From Pholis gunnellus (lineage: Eukaryota > Chordata > Actinopteri > Perciformes > Pholidae): DNA of 64,000 bases. The notes under the pieces were generated by a model. It was not told the origin of the DNA, did not search any database, and was given only the letters and a program-made list of their open reading frames with translations. This document shows positions 23,359 to 36,516 of this stretch, piece by piece. Location of the stretch: contig OU342820.1 in the NCBI GenBank assembly GCA_910591455.2, positions 4,633,564 through 4,697,563 on the forward strand, given 5' to 3'. Within the stretch, counting starts at the first letter, position 1, and each line of letters opens with the position of its first letter. Made by a program: the position numbers and the translations under genes.

Positions 23359-23368
23359 ATTATGTAAC
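23359..23368 (+). promoter_or_regulatory. Perfect D-box (NFIL3/PAR-bZIP site)
   Basis: ATTATGTAAC matches RTTAYGTAAY at all ten positions, about 150 bp 5' of the nfil3-like 2 ATG. The gene product itself, and PAR factors such as DBP, TEF and HLF, would be expected to bind it, so auto- or cross-repression is plausible. Confidence 0.6.
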
Positions 23369-23445
23369 CCCATTACATCTCTCCGGTGAAACGGGAGCGA
23401 CTTGTACCATAACCTCTGCCGGCCTCGTTACATGATCAATATGGG

Positions 23446-23459
23446 ACAGCACGTGCTGT
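23446..23459. promoter_or_regulatory. CACGTG E-box in a 14-bp palindrome
   Basis: ACAGCACGTGCTGT is a perfect 14-bp palindrome around CACGTG, roughly 80 bp from the D-box. CLOCK/BMAL or other bHLH binding is inferred. Confidence 0.5.
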
Positions 23460-23691
23460 AAACACAGAGCCAGTCATCGGACCGGACCGCTCACACGGCT
23501 GTGAGCTCTCAGCCACACTTTAGAACACAACATGAAGTAATTATTGATTCCAATGTGACACGAGCCCATTTAAAAGTATAACCTACAATCGCGTGGAACA
23601 CGTCTGGGTTCACCCGCTCCTCGTTACGGTCTGACATCGTCTCCTAAGCCCGTGACCTGTTTCCGGTCCCACTGTTCTACTTCATCAGCGC

Positions 23692-23701
23692 TGACCCACA
23701 T
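23692..23701 (-). promoter_or_regulatory. RORE match upstream of nfil3-like 2
   Basis: The minus strand reads ATGTGGGTCA, a match to AWNTRGGTCA, about 490 bp 5' of the ATG. Single hit. Confidence 0.35.
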
Positions 23702-24046
23702 GTGTGACGGGGATCTATCTAATCGGACCCCGCTCTTCCTTACACATACAGCAGCATCACCGGCATCTGTAGACATTTTACTTTTAATAGTTTTCGTGTT
23801 TTAAATATCGCAGCGTAAGCAGTAGCGCGAGCGAATAAAACGCCGAAACTTGTTCCCACAAAATCCTGAAATCACAACTGAACATTCAAAGAGTCGTGGG
23901 TTTAAGTAAAGTTAAAACGGGATTTAGAGTCTGAAGAGAACGTACGCTTGTTCCAATCCATCGTACACGTTGTCGTTTTATTAAGCGAAATGATAATCAG
24001 TTCTTCATAATAACAATAAAAAACTTATTTGAAATAATAATCGTAC

Positions 24047-24260
24047 CTGTAGAAGGATCAGTTTTCTCCGCCGGTGCGCAAGACTCCGCAGAAAAACGTC
24101 TCTCTGTCCGGTCCCAGGAAGAAGCGCCTTCCTCTCTCTTTCCCTCCCTCTCTCTATCTCTCTCTCTCTCTCCCTCCCTCTCTCTATTCCTCAACACTGC
24201 GGATCCACTCGGCGCTGTTACTCCACATTACGATCACCTCCACTCTGCTCCACCTGGAAT
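24047..24260 (-). other. Candidate non-coding first exon of nfil3-like 2
   Basis: The minus-strand sequence ends in CTACAG|GTACGA. It includes a GA-rich tract (CT on plus, about 24118-24187) followed by a CpG-richer stretch. A non-coding first exon fits the usual NFIL3 gene structure. The transcription start is not visible to me. Confidence 0.35.
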
Positions 24261-24371
24261 ACCGCAGCCTCTATTTGTAACGTGGAGTTCAGCCCAGGAC
24301 GGTCCCTATCCTCACATGAACCAACCTTCTTTCTGTTTGCGCGCTTTCTGGGACCGCCTCTATCTGTGATA

Positions 24372-24373
<2 letters not shown>

Positions 24374-24408
<35 letters not shown>
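24374..24408. repeat. (AC)n microsatellite
   Basis: About 17 perfect AC units just upstream of the candidate first exon of nfil3-like 2. Confidence 0.93.
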
Positions 24409-24410
<2 letters not shown>

Positions 24411-25671
24411 CCCCTCGTTCAGCCACCATCATCCTCACCATCACCGCCATCATCATCATCATGATCATCTGACCTCCCTGGCCCCGCCCCCACCTCTGTT
24501 ACAGGATAATCCACTCATTACAATTAGAATTAGGTAATGTTGCGCCTGTCTTTCTCTTTCTCTTTCGGGCATTTTCTGTGAGTCAGGTGTGCAAGATTAC
24601 TATATAAATCAGTATATATATATACTGTATATATATATATACTATACTGTGTATATGCAGTGTAAACAGGCTGGTGTTTTTTATCCCTCTTTAGCAGCTA
24701 TAAAACATACCTACCATACCTATTCTTCCGTAAATTGGATGCATTTGTTTTGTCTGTTTCACCTTTTTGGTGCCTCAGAAAACGTGGTGAAATACAATGG
24801 ATTCGTTTTCTTCTATGCTGCATATCTGTGATTGATGGCAGTACTTTTTTTTTAGCACTCTGACCCCTGAAGATAAGTAACATATTGTCTTTGAGCAATT
24901 AAGTTGTTTGGAAAACATCTAAAATATTTCTTTATTTGGTGTCGTAACGATGCGTTAGTGTCGTTTACCTTTCTGTTTGCCAGATGTGCAAACCAGTTCG
25001 TGTCAAAGGGAAGAGAGTCCTCTTTAATACCTTTACACATTATTGGGTTTTAATGAGTTCAGAAGGAAAGTGTGTTTTAAAGGAAAGTTGACTTGTCGTA
25101 CAGCAGTCATGTCTGTGCAAACAATGGGGAAAGAGAAGCCAACATCAACAACTCACAGGGCTGAATAAAACTAGAATATTAGGAAAATAAATGAGCACAT
25201 GTTCTCCAAGCAACCCAACCAACCCAAATGACCCCAGCGTTGTTGCACATGACTTAATGACAGGGTGCAAACACATTGCACACACAGTTGCGCTAACAGG
25301 CTAATCCGGTATGTAGGCTGCCTGCCTTTCCCTTAAGTTACAGCCATATTACATAGTCCTGTCCTCGGGGAGCTCCCTGACAATTTACATGACTTCAGCT
25401 GCTGTTTTCTTTTGTGGACATCATCAGGGAACTACAGGACCCGTAAATAGTGTGTTTTCAAGGCAACAAGAAGCCAGATAGCTGCTGCACCCTCAAACCC
25501 TGCGAAACCATGTCATGTGTCAAACCTATAAAGACACACGATAATAATAATAATAATGCATAATGATCCACAGCCCTTTGGGTACCAAAGGTCCAAATAC
25601 TATTATCTTGTGCATTACCCAACATGTTAAATCATAATGTGTGATTGATCCTCTGGACTGCATTTGAGTTA

Positions 25672-25672
<1 letters not shown>

Positions 25673-25733
<61 letters not shown>
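25673..25733. repeat. (GT)n microsatellite
   Basis: About 30 perfect GT units. Confidence 0.96.
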
Positions 25734-25734
<1 letters not shown>

Positions 25735-25963
25735 TTTGGTATGTTGGGGCTGCTGACAACACGTGTGCCGAGTGTGAGACCGGCATGAGGTCTCACCTGA
25801 CCCCATGTTGGTACAGTGACCGGGACACGACGAACCGCATGCACTGCATCATATCACATATGTAAACCCCCCTTGAGCAAACAGCGCCGGGGCCCCCTCT
25901 GGTTCTCCGATAGGGACAGAAGCTCTGGACAAGACCTCGTGGAGCTATAAGGTCGTTTGTCAG

Positions 25964-26100
25964 TGCGGTGCTAACGACGGTCCAGTTAGCCGGTTAGCTT
26001 CGCTTAGCATAGCACAAAGACTGTAAACAGGGGGGGGGGGGCGCAGCCAGCGTGGCTCTATCCAAAGGTGACAAAATCCGCAAAATTAGATTAAGTTGGT
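25964..26100. repeat. Fragment of a GCTTAGCATA-type dispersed repeat
   Basis: It shares the GTTAGC...GCTTAGCATAGCACAAAGACTG block with the copies at 30.2 and 34.1 kb. An 11-12 nt G run interrupts it. Confidence 0.5.
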
Positions 26101-29100
26101 AAAGAGTGTGATCTTCGAACCGCCATAGTTCAGAATGAGCTGTCCTGTTGCAGATATTAACCGGTTATTTTGCAGTAAAAAGAGATTCCGTTTCAAATGA
26201 CTGCAAACACGGCCCATATTTTTGAGGTTAATGCCACAAAACTACTTTGCACAAGATCGTGGTTTGGGTTAAAATAATTACAGAAGTTGTGCTACTTCAA
26301 TACGGAAGTTAAGCGACAAATAAATCAACATTGACTTCTGGTTTTCACATGAGAGACAAAGCGTTTTTTGTTGGACCCATCGACCTCTATCCCTCCTGCT
26401 CAGCGTGGGGTTTTTATGGTTTTTATACTTCCTGGTTCCTGGTTACGTGGATTACATGCCAATTGGTTTCCGTGCGATATCTACGAACGGTGCATGAGAA
26501 CAGCCTGCAGAGATTAAAACTGGGCCACATTAGATTCTCCATTTACTGCTTGTGTGCTGTGCATTCTCTGCATCCGCAAACATTACAATGTGCACGGAAG
26601 CTGCTTAAACGACGCGCAGCGATGCGCCGCTCAGTGCTGCGTGAACTTGCCGGCTCAATAAAAAAAAACGAACAGCAAACAGAACCGTGTGACGCCTTCA
26701 GGCGCGCTCCCAAAAAAGTAATTAAAATATTACATTAGCAGAGCGTCGGCTTTGCAAGCCGCCACCTGTGGGTGTCTGAAGTTAAAGTGCCAGGAGGAGA
26801 AGAGGCAATGGTGAGCGAGTGAACACCTGTTATAAAACGGTGGAACTGTGCATGCCATGAACTTAAGATAAACGGGTTCAGTCAGTTCAATATTTGAAAT
26901 AACTAAAACCACACTCACATCTACAATACATCCACAACTTAACTTTTGATTACTGAGAAATTCTCAGCTTTTTGTCATTTAACTTTAATGTAAAGATAGA
27001 AGAAACCGACTCTGCCATTATTTATTATTATTAAATGATTAATTACTTCCCAGCTGTAACTGATACTAGGATGGGAAGAATACAAAACCAGAAGTTTTAA
27101 TGAGGTGATTACTTCTTTGAAAGTTCAGTCATTGGATACAAGGACGTCTCTCACAGAATCACTAAACGTCCTTTCCATTCGTAGAACAGGAAGTGAGTTA
27201 CGCCATACGTTTGGTTAACAGTTCAGCTTTTGAAATATCTGTGTGTAACACATCTGCTTGAGAAAGTGTTTTTTTCCTTCACCAAAAAAACAGGCATGTT
27301 AAAGAGGATCTTAGCACAACACTTTTCTCTGAGACGAAGCAGAAAAAGTGTTGCGAAATGACTTCAGTGTCTGACTTGTTTGGTAAGACGTTCAGTTCAA
27401 GCAGATTCTGCAGTTGCTGGATTCGTTTTTATCTTTGGAGGGGGGTCGGCGTAAACAAGTGCATTACCCAATCAAAGCATCAGCGAGTCGCTCATCGCTG
27501 TGTCGCAACTGACTTAGTGGGAAAACAACATGTGTGGGGGTGGGGTTGGGGGGGGGCCGCATGAGTTCAACAAGTTTGAGCCGAATTCTTGACATTCTAG
27601 CACAGCCCCTTATGGAACCGCTCACCTTGTAGCTTTGACCTGGGGGGGGGGCTGGCAGATACCGCTGTAAACAGAGTTTGTCTCAGCTGAAAAACATCTC
27701 GTGTCTCAGGGGAAGCTTGGACAAATTAACAGCAGGGTCACACCGAAACTCCTGAACGGAGCAGTGTGCACAAAGTAAAGGACGGCATCAAGACGAACCG
27801 TGTGAGCAACATAAAAGCACAAGTATAACCACAGAGTAGCTAAAGGCTTGTTTTTCTAATCCCAGGAATCTCCAAACGGAGAGTTTCTTGCTTTCAAGAA
27901 GTGAATGAGATTGAGTCAGTGCAATATGACAGATACGTCCATTTTATAGTTGAATAACTGTCGATACTATACTATAGATTTCTTAACATGCTAAAGCAGT
28001 GTGCACGGGGCTTTAAATAAGAGAAAAAGAGAGTCCGGAGCGCGGCGTCTTCTAAGCGGAATGGATTAACTGGTGTCTTTTATCGTAGCTGCAATAGTTA
28101 GCTCGACTAACTAGCTTTCTAGCAACCGAGTGTTATTTCCAAGGCTAAGGAGCGCATCGTTCACCAGCTACATTAATCTTTGTTTAATCTACATTCGCCA
28201 GCTACGAGGACACAGCGTTGCAGTATTCTCCGAAACGCCAGAGGTCGTACAAACAAAAAGTACCGTCGAACAAACCGTCCTTTAGGTTTTAGGGTTATAG
28301 GAGACCAGCCACTCCTCTTGCAAGGTTATTACTTTTTCTTTCTTGCACTTTTTCTCGGACCAACTAGCTCTATAGTGCAAAACAAGAAAAATGCAGCATA
28401 TTTATTCCCATGTTCTGCCCAGTCTTTTAGCATGCCGTCATGTATGTAGCAATGAAGTGCACATGTAAAGACCTCTTACCAGAATTGTTTGCTTGAAACA
28501 TTACAAAGTCCGTTGGAGCCTTTTTCAATCATGCCACTAATGCTAGCTCAGTTAGCAAGCTAGCAGCAGGTAAAGTCTGTCGTTTCAGCCGGCAAACGCT
28601 CGTCTACTGCTCTCAGAAATCCAGGTTGTTTGAAAAATGATTATAAGTTCAAACCGGTGGAGCTGCTACGGTTAGTAAGTGTCGTGCAATCCTGACACAT
28701 TTTCCGACTCAAACTGTGAGAAACAAAATGTGTTCCAGCTTTTCTAACGTGTGTATTTCCTGCTTTTCCTTGCCCACGTGATATTAAATATAATTAGGGT
28801 TTGGTCTGACAAAACAAGAACATTTGTTTGACAAAAAGTCACTTTTGGTATAAAATGTTTTTTTGAAATTTTACAGACAAAACAGTCAATGGATTAGTTT
28901 CCCTGAATGGAAGTTTACTTTAGTTTCAATATACTTTCTTGTAATTCTATTCAAGATTTAAGCCTTTTTACTAAAGTAAACCTAATTAACATTCTCAGAG
29001 CTTTAATACTTATTACGTAGCTCTTTCCAGGAAATTTCCTGGATAATTAATAGGACTTCCCTCCCGTACCGTATCAGCAGTGATCGCTCTCTGGTTTTGC

Positions 29101-30159
29101 ATCATTTGTGGTGGCAGCAGTGATGTAACTGTATTTGAACACTGCTTGTAAAACAATGGCAGAAGTTGTAAAAAGCACGAGTTTCCCAGAGGACGGCCCG
29201 AGCAGCCTGTCAGTAAACCCAACTATTCAGAACACCAGCAGAATGAGATCAGAATGAGCATCAGACAGCATCATTTTCCTTTTTTTGCATCCTGGCTTCC
29301 TTCATAATTCATCCGCCCTGGGAACTGCAGCAGTGGTGGGTAGCAGGGTGGATATAAATACCCACGCCCATGTTCTTGCCAAGTGGGTGGCGGAGACGAG
29401 ACTCTCAGCGAGGCTGTTTACAGCGGCCGACAGGGCTTTAACGAAAGCAGGGAGTCAGCCGGGGGCGGGGGGGGGGAGGTGTCAGGCCAAGTTGACGGGC
29501 AAAAAAAAGCACGTTACGTAAAGTGTCCCGCAGGAGGTGGCCGGGGGATGAGCCCAAAATACACTGCGAACTAGACCACAGGGGAAGTCCGGAGAGGAGG
29601 ACAGGGGGGGTGAGGGGGGGCGTCACTCCGCTGACACACTTTAGCTGCTGCAGGAAGAAGGTCACATAGATGGCCGCCGGCCACCTTCAGCTGAGCGGCA
29701 CCTGCTTCCCCCCTCTGTGCTTTATTTGCATTTTGACGTTGTCTCAGAAAAGTCCTTTTTTAACTCATGTTTGGCTCAGTAGAAAGGCGCTCTGCAGTGA
29801 CACAGTGTCATGAAGCAGTACGTGTGAGCTCTGCCTCATATAACGTTATCTAATGTGATAACACTCGGCGCTAGTCAGCCGGTATTATGCAAGACAGGAG
29901 GAGCTGTTAGTAATATTAGATATTAACAAATACAAATGCAACCCCTCCCCCCACTCACATCAAATGTTCAGCGTTCACCCTCCCTCTTCTTCTCTTTTAT
30001 CTTGTACACAAACACATTGCATTATTTACACGCGGCTCTCGCAGCACATGTTATGTCACCTTTTAACTCCACTGCAACTGCGAAAAACGCCCGTAGCACC
30101 GCCCTCGAAGGAGTAGGTTTTTTGGAGTGGAAAATGCGCTTATTCGCTTTTTATGCCAA

Positions 30160-30462
30160 GATTTAGATGAGAAGATCGACACCATTCTCATGTCTTTAAT
30201 GTGAAGCTGTAACCAGCAACCCGATTAGCTTAGCATAGCATAGCACGAAGACTGAAACAATGCGGTTTTCTGTGCGGATTAAACAAACAAGAACGTGTTT
30301 ATTAGTGAGCTTTACAAGTGTTGGTTGTCAGATTTTGTTACTTTTGGACAAAGTTGTTATGCTAAGCTAAGCTAACTGGGAACTGCCTGCGAATGCCTTA
30401 GGTTTATTGCACAGACATGAGTCTGGTGTCCGTTTTCTCGCCTAACTCTCGGCAAGAAAGGC
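30160..30462. repeat. Foldback-type dispersed repeat
   Basis: The left part reads GATGAGAAGATCGACACCAT, then TCTCATGTCTTTAAT and a GCTTAGCATAGCATAGCACG block. The right part carries the same words inverted: ATGCTAAGCTAAGCTAAC, then ACATGAG and GGTGTCCGTTTTCTCGCC. Two arms of one repeat therefore face each other. The words belong to a repeat that is common in fish genomes. Confidence 0.6.
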
Positions 30463-31854
30463 AGAGAGCGCACTTCCTAACAAATCTCTGGCATTCATTT
30501 AAATGTTTATTTGCATTTATATCTAAATAAGTGTATAAAGCCAAACTAAATTTAGCTGCCTCGCTAACTTTTTGCTTGGCTGGTGACTAAGAAAAATGCA
30601 GCTAAAAAGAAAGACATGCTCATGGTATGAATCACTGCTCCCCTGAGACATGCATGCAGAAACCCATTTATGTAACAGCTCGTCTATACTGCAGACACAC
30701 AGTAGCCTCCATCCACATGGGAGATGTATTGCGGTAGCTATAAATAGGCCGTGACTCACTTTGTTTGACTTGGAGGGGGGGGGGGGCTGTTGCGTAACAA
30801 GCAGAGTGTACGTGTACATGCGGCTATAAGTTTATTGATGATTCGTCGTTGTAATATAATCTCCCCTAACAAACCTCAGTCTCAGCAATGACCTCAGTCT
30901 GCTCCACCAGCCAGGTGATGTTTTTCTTTATCTGGGGTCCCCCCCGACACGGACCCTGCTCTCTAATCAGACAATAATGTCAGCATCATTCCAGCCTAGG
31001 CCCCCCCCCCCCCTCTCTGACACACATCAGAGGAAAACGTTCAGACCACTCAGACCAAACGGGGGGGGAAGAAGCCAAGAGACCTCAGACCCGCTCTCCT
31101 CACGCTTCTATTCTTGGGCTCTGAACTACGTCACGCTGTTTCCAAAGCAACCACTTTTGATCGTTTTGGGCGGGGGCCTGGCTTATAAAACAAACTACGT
31201 ATGTTGGAGGGGGGAGGGGGGGGCGTGGTGGCTCGAGGGGGAATATGGGAGGATTAATCAAATCAAGGAAAATATACGCAACATGTACATTTCTACAGTT
31301 GGTAGAAAGAACAACAAGATTGACAGGTTTAAATTAAATTCCGATTGTAATTGTCCGATTGTGGTCGGATCTGTCACAATAACTAACAGCAGCACAGGAT
31401 CGAGCTGTTTCCTTACGTATCCAGACATGTGACATAATGATTCTGTTGACCCAGAATTCACAGCAGCCACAACACACTCCAGCCTGCTGCTCTCTCTCCC
31501 TGTGTGCCCATTACAGTCAGTAGAGATATGCAAATAAACAAGAACACAAAATAATGAATTTTATGTATTAGTTATTTAGTTATTCCAGACATGCGGCTGC
31601 TCTTTTGCTGCTGACGGACCTGAGCACTATAATATTTTCCCTTGATAACAATAAATATGAATTGGGTCAGATGATGCTACAGCCCGATGTGTATGAGATC
31701 AAATCAATTACTTAATGCTTGAGTCTCATGGCCGCGAGTGCTTCCAAAGAGCGCATGGTCAAATATCCAAATGAAAGCAAGCTTCGAGATGTAATTATTC
31801 TATTACCTTTTACGTAGTTATTTTTTACAATAAGTATCAAATGGTAACCTCTCT

Positions 31855-32352
31855 GAAAAGTGAAGCCAATGCTGATGTGCCTCCAACTTGCAATTGTGCT
31901 CATGGCTGTCTCTGGTTGTATAGAAGTCTATGAGAAAATGATTTATTCCCTCAGTAAACATTGTAAACATGAGTTTATGGTCTCAATCTCTAGTTTCAAG
32001 TCTTCTTCGATACAGCATGATGTTCATTTAGTAAGTTATGATCCATTTAGAGTCAAACAGACCATAAAGCTGGTTATGCTTTAGGGCGGGGCTACCTTGT
32101 GATTGATAGGTCGCTACCACAGTGTTGTCCGTCTTTACTTATTACAACTTTAACCTTTTCACAGTGTGTTTTCAGTTCCTGAACATGTCTGGTCGCCTAA
32201 AAATGTCTTATGTAGCGCTCTGTGGTACTTAGCTCCACCCTCTCATGTCCCCTCCGGTTGCAAAAAGCCAAGATGGCGACAGCCAAAATGCCACAAACCG
32301 ATTGGTAAAGTCACACCAACTACATCCACTTGTTATGTACAGTCTATGATCG
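31855..32352. repeat. Dispersed teleost repeat (CAAGATGGC family)
   Basis: Blocks such as ATACAGCATGATGTTCATTT, GTGATTGATAGGTCGCTACC, CCAAGATGGCGACAGCCAAA and ATGTACAGTCTATGATCG occur in this order in an abundant fish repeat I recognise. There is no coding content. Confidence 0.55.
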
Positions 32353-33984
32353 TAACAAAGTAAAAAGACACCCTCCCGTTTCTTTGACTCGCTCTCCCCC
32401 ATAATAACTTTCATCCAGCCCCTAAGATGTAAAACTGACTGTAGCCAAAGCCATAAAAAAGCTAGTTCATAAAACTGTTCTTCAAAGATTTAAGAGATTT
32501 AGCAGATCAGACGGTGCTCCCTCAGAGTGTTTGTTTGTCCACGTTACCGAAAATTCATTTAAACCTCACAATGTTATCGGCATAACTCACTGAACAGCAT
32601 TCACTCCAGAAGCTGCTGTTTTTATATGCGTAAACACCCCATCCATCTCATTCGGGCACTGATCCACATCGCTGTCGTAATGAGCTTCGGTGTCGTAACA
32701 TGTTTGATTAGATGTCGGGAGCGCAGACGGCTTGGATGAAATGGGGTCGGCGCTCTTGAATAATTCAAGTTGAAAACAAAGGGTGTATAGAGGAGGAGAG
32801 CATGGCCGTTGCTGGTTATGTAAAGCACGCCGTGCGGTTGCATAATCCGTTCGTAATCAGAGGGCGATACAGATATAGATGGCCCAGTTTCCACCTCGTT
32901 CAGTCCAGCATGGCAGTGGCACGGTGTCCCGAGTGCTCAGGTTCACCCGGGGCAGCGTTGGCAGAGGGTTTGATTTTTGTTGCGCCATCACGGCAGTGCT
33001 CGAGAGTCATTTCACAAGAACGAAGGCTGCCTTTTTTTTCTTTTCCTCTCCTTGTTGTTTGTTTTTTGCTGCGTCAATATGGACAGATGTTAAGAGTGCT
33101 TTCTGGCGCGAGTCATAATTTGTTTGTTCAATAATCTCTCCGCTGTCTGAAAGCGTTTGCCGTGACACTCACACAGTACAAACCCCTCTGAGCCGTGTCG
33201 CACAGATTACATCCAAAGTAGTCATGCAACGTTAGAAAACAATGCTGTGACGTCCCTCACTGCCCCGGGCTGTCTGTGGGCCTCTCAGCGCGCCACCTAC
33301 GCATCTCACGGGACACTCGTGTCTCCTGTACTGTTGTCTGTCTTCCTTTTTGTGATCCTTGTTTTGGCAGCAAATGCGGTTGTTTTTTTCAGGATGTAAA
33401 CATATGACTACTTAACGGGTGAAATGGTATACAGCTTCTCTGTTTAACCCCCCTTCCCAGTGTGGGTTAGGCCCTGGAAGACAAAGTCCTGTAACCTTTG
33501 ACCTAGGAAACGAACGTACCTCCAAAAGATCTGCATCACTACATGACTCTGTATCTTCTATTTAAGGCCCTTTGCGTCGTCGTCTCCGACAGAATGTCTG
33601 TGCAACAGGTGGTGGAGGACTGGAAGTGCTCCAGCACGGTCCTGTTTGAAGGGCCAACACAAGAGGAGGAATCCAGCGTCCGTTGAAAAAATTCGAATCG
33701 GTTTTGAAGGGCAGCTTCGGGGCCCAGTTCAGATGCCAGTCTGAAGCCCTGAAAACACACTGCCATGTTTAAGCCCTGTGATCACATGCAACACCAAGCA
33801 CAAAGAAACCAGCGCAACATGAAACCTAATCTGAGCTAACCACATTAGTGAATCACATCAGGAGGAACAACACCATTATAACCTCAGCAAGTAGGAGGTT
33901 TGTTATTCAAATTTATGTCAAATTAATTACTGCTGTCAGCCGATCCCACGGGAAGAGATTTATTACCTTAAGGAGACGAAGCAG

Positions 33985-34195
33985 ACACGACTTTACTTTA
34001 GCCTAGCTTTGTACGAAAGTAACAAAATCTGACAACCAAAGCCTGTAAAGGTCACTAATTAACACGTTTGTTAAATTCGCACAAAAAACGCATTTTTCCA
34101 GTCTTCATGCTATGCTAAGCTAATCGGGTTGCTGGTTGTAAATTCACATTTAGACATGAGAGTGGTGTCGATCTTCTCATCTAAATCTTGGCATG
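33985..34195. repeat. Inverted copy of the 30.2-kb repeat
   Basis: It contains AAAATCTGACAACCAA, CAGTCTTCATGCTATGCTAA and ATCTTCTCATCTAAATCTTG, the reverse complements of words at 30.16-30.35 kb. The two copies, 3.7 kb apart, form a long imperfect inverted pair. Confidence 0.6.
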
Positions 34196-36457
34196 TTGGA
34201 ATGTACATAATACAATCCAGTTGTATTCGATTTTAACAACAAAAGGAAGATTACAAGTTCCAAAATATGTATGATACAAAGAGAAGAAAAGTATTCTTTT
34301 TTTTGGACTTCAAAAGACGAGGGAAAATAAGAAAAAAGGTCAAAGAGGCCAAAAGACTTTGTGGCCAAAAGGCCTAAAGTCTTTGTTGTCTCCCACTATT
34401 TATACATCTTTACTTGGCTCATCTTTCACCTCCAGATCCATACATGGTTAACAACTAAACATCACCAAACTATTAGAGCGCTGCACTTTTAACCACACTA
34501 ACACTTAGCTAGCCCTCCTTCGAAGGTTCCCGCCCAGCCTTCATTGGAGTATCAGTTACCATTGATGCAGTATATTAACTTACAACCTTCTTTCTCATAC
34601 CAACTCTGACGATGATCAGGCCAGAGTAAGTTAAACCACAAGTTTATCATCCTTAAACAAACACTAAATAATATGAGATTACAAGTAAAGAATGAAATCA
34701 TATCTGAGACCCAAACACCCTGAGCTCAATAGAAGGAAATAGATCATAGTAACTCATCAGAGAGAACTTCAGGATTACCGCTCACTGGACTCTGTGGCTA
34801 AAGGTTACGAGGCTCGTGTTGCACAAAATGAACGCCTCGTACATCCTGCTGCTGTGTCCGTTAGTAGCAGAGTTCATCTGCAGCACACAGCAGGACCACA
34901 ATTTCACAATGTTGCATAATGTTGCCAAGTAATTGGTTAATTCGCAAGTTAAAGAATACAAAAGGGAAGTAAATGTAGAGTCAGCTTTGGACATTTTAAC
35001 AGCGGATAGGATTCAGTATTCCGCTGGTTCCCCCTCGGGTATTTCTCAATTGGATTTTGGATTATTGCAGCAAATAAGCTCTGTTGCAAACACAAGTTCA
35101 TGATACGTACAAGTTTTGTTTTGTAGCAAGATAACCTTTTTTTTTTTTTTTAAGCGTGCAGAAGTAACAAGTGACAGAAGTAACAAGCTAACGCTAGGCC
35201 ATAAACCAACTACACGGCAGTCCCGTGACTTCACGTCTGCACCACTAAGCTAAATGCAGACTAGTGTTCGATGCAATGACGTTTTTTAGTGTCATTTAGC
35301 CACTTGTTAGCAACCGGCTTCTTTAAGACATGTATAAGCATAAACAAAAAAACTAAGTAGAAACAAAAAGCTGATTTTAAGACATTCAAACAAGGTTCAT
35401 CATCAATAACCTTTTCATCAGCTTTTAACAGAGTTGTTGGGCAGTGCAGTATGAAGCTTGCTATAAATGTTTTCCCGCCTCGGGACAGGAGTTCAATCAA
35501 CCAATGAAATCGCTTGAAGCGCAGGTCTGTTGTTGGGATTTTGGATGGTGTGTTTGTCGCCTCAGGCCATGTGGTGTGTTTGGGGAAAACAAGTATCCAT
35601 TGAAGAGGAGTACTCACTTTCTTACAGACCGAAAGTTTTGTTCTTTGAAGGCATTTCTACAACAACAGTACAGGCTCAGTTTGAGACTGCGTGGCGGCCG
35701 TTCTGTCATTTTCTATGTTGTTCATAAAAGTCTTCTCCCTCCGTCAGCTGCTTCACCTTGCTGCCGTGGTCTTTTATAAGAAGAAGCAGAGATTATTCCG
35801 CGTGGCTAGCCGAACCTTGCATAACTTGAAGTGGGCATCGTTGGGTCTCATGCTACGATGACCAACTAAGGTCAGGTTTCCTGAGATCCCTCTTTGGTCC
35901 AAGAAGCTTACCGTACCTCCTTTTCAAAGCCACGCTGAAAACCGCAGAACACAGCAAAAAATAACTCTGAGTCCTACTGATCCTGCAGGTAAGTCTGGCA
36001 GGATTGTCGGTTCGTCTCCGCGGAGCTACAGAGGGATTTATGTTTAAATAATAACACGATCATGAAACAGTTGTCTCAGATTAAAGCGGCATGGTGCCTA
36101 ATTTATGCTCCTGGTAGGCCAGCCCGAGGAACCACGTGTTCCACAATAAAGAACCCGGTGTACTTTTCCTGACCGTGCATTTATTTCGATCTTTAATTAG
36201 TCTTAACTTAATCCTGATAAAGGAAGTATGCCGGATCTTTTTCTTCTAATTTTGATCGCATTTATTAACAAGTAATCTTTTCATTTATTTTTGATTTTCA
36301 AAGCAAAAATAATGAGCAATTGGCCATGGTTGTTTCCTTCTCTTCCACGGAGGCAAAGAAGGGGCCGTATATAGGCGGCTGTACTGTCTACAGTCTGTAT
36401 GTTTCAACATTCTGTTGACGACTCCTCTTGAAATTTCAAGCATGTTTGTACCAGACC

Positions 36458-36460
<3 letters not shown>

Positions 36461-36514
<54 letters not shown>
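36461..36514. repeat. 54-nt uninterrupted poly(C)
   Basis: Fifty-four consecutive C residues, the longest mononucleotide run I see in the window. G-quadruplex and i-motif formation are possible. The length may also be an assembly or consensus error. Confidence 0.9.

Positions 36515-36516
<2 letters not shown>

Larger units (their letters stand above)
23287..24046 (-). other. Probable 5' intron of nfil3-like 2
   Basis: It is bounded by the acceptor ending at 23287 and a donor-like CTACAG|GTACGA with its junction at 24047/24046. It contains the E-box, D-box and RORE-type candidates listed separately. The donor is only moderately good, so transcript support is needed. Confidence 0.45.
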
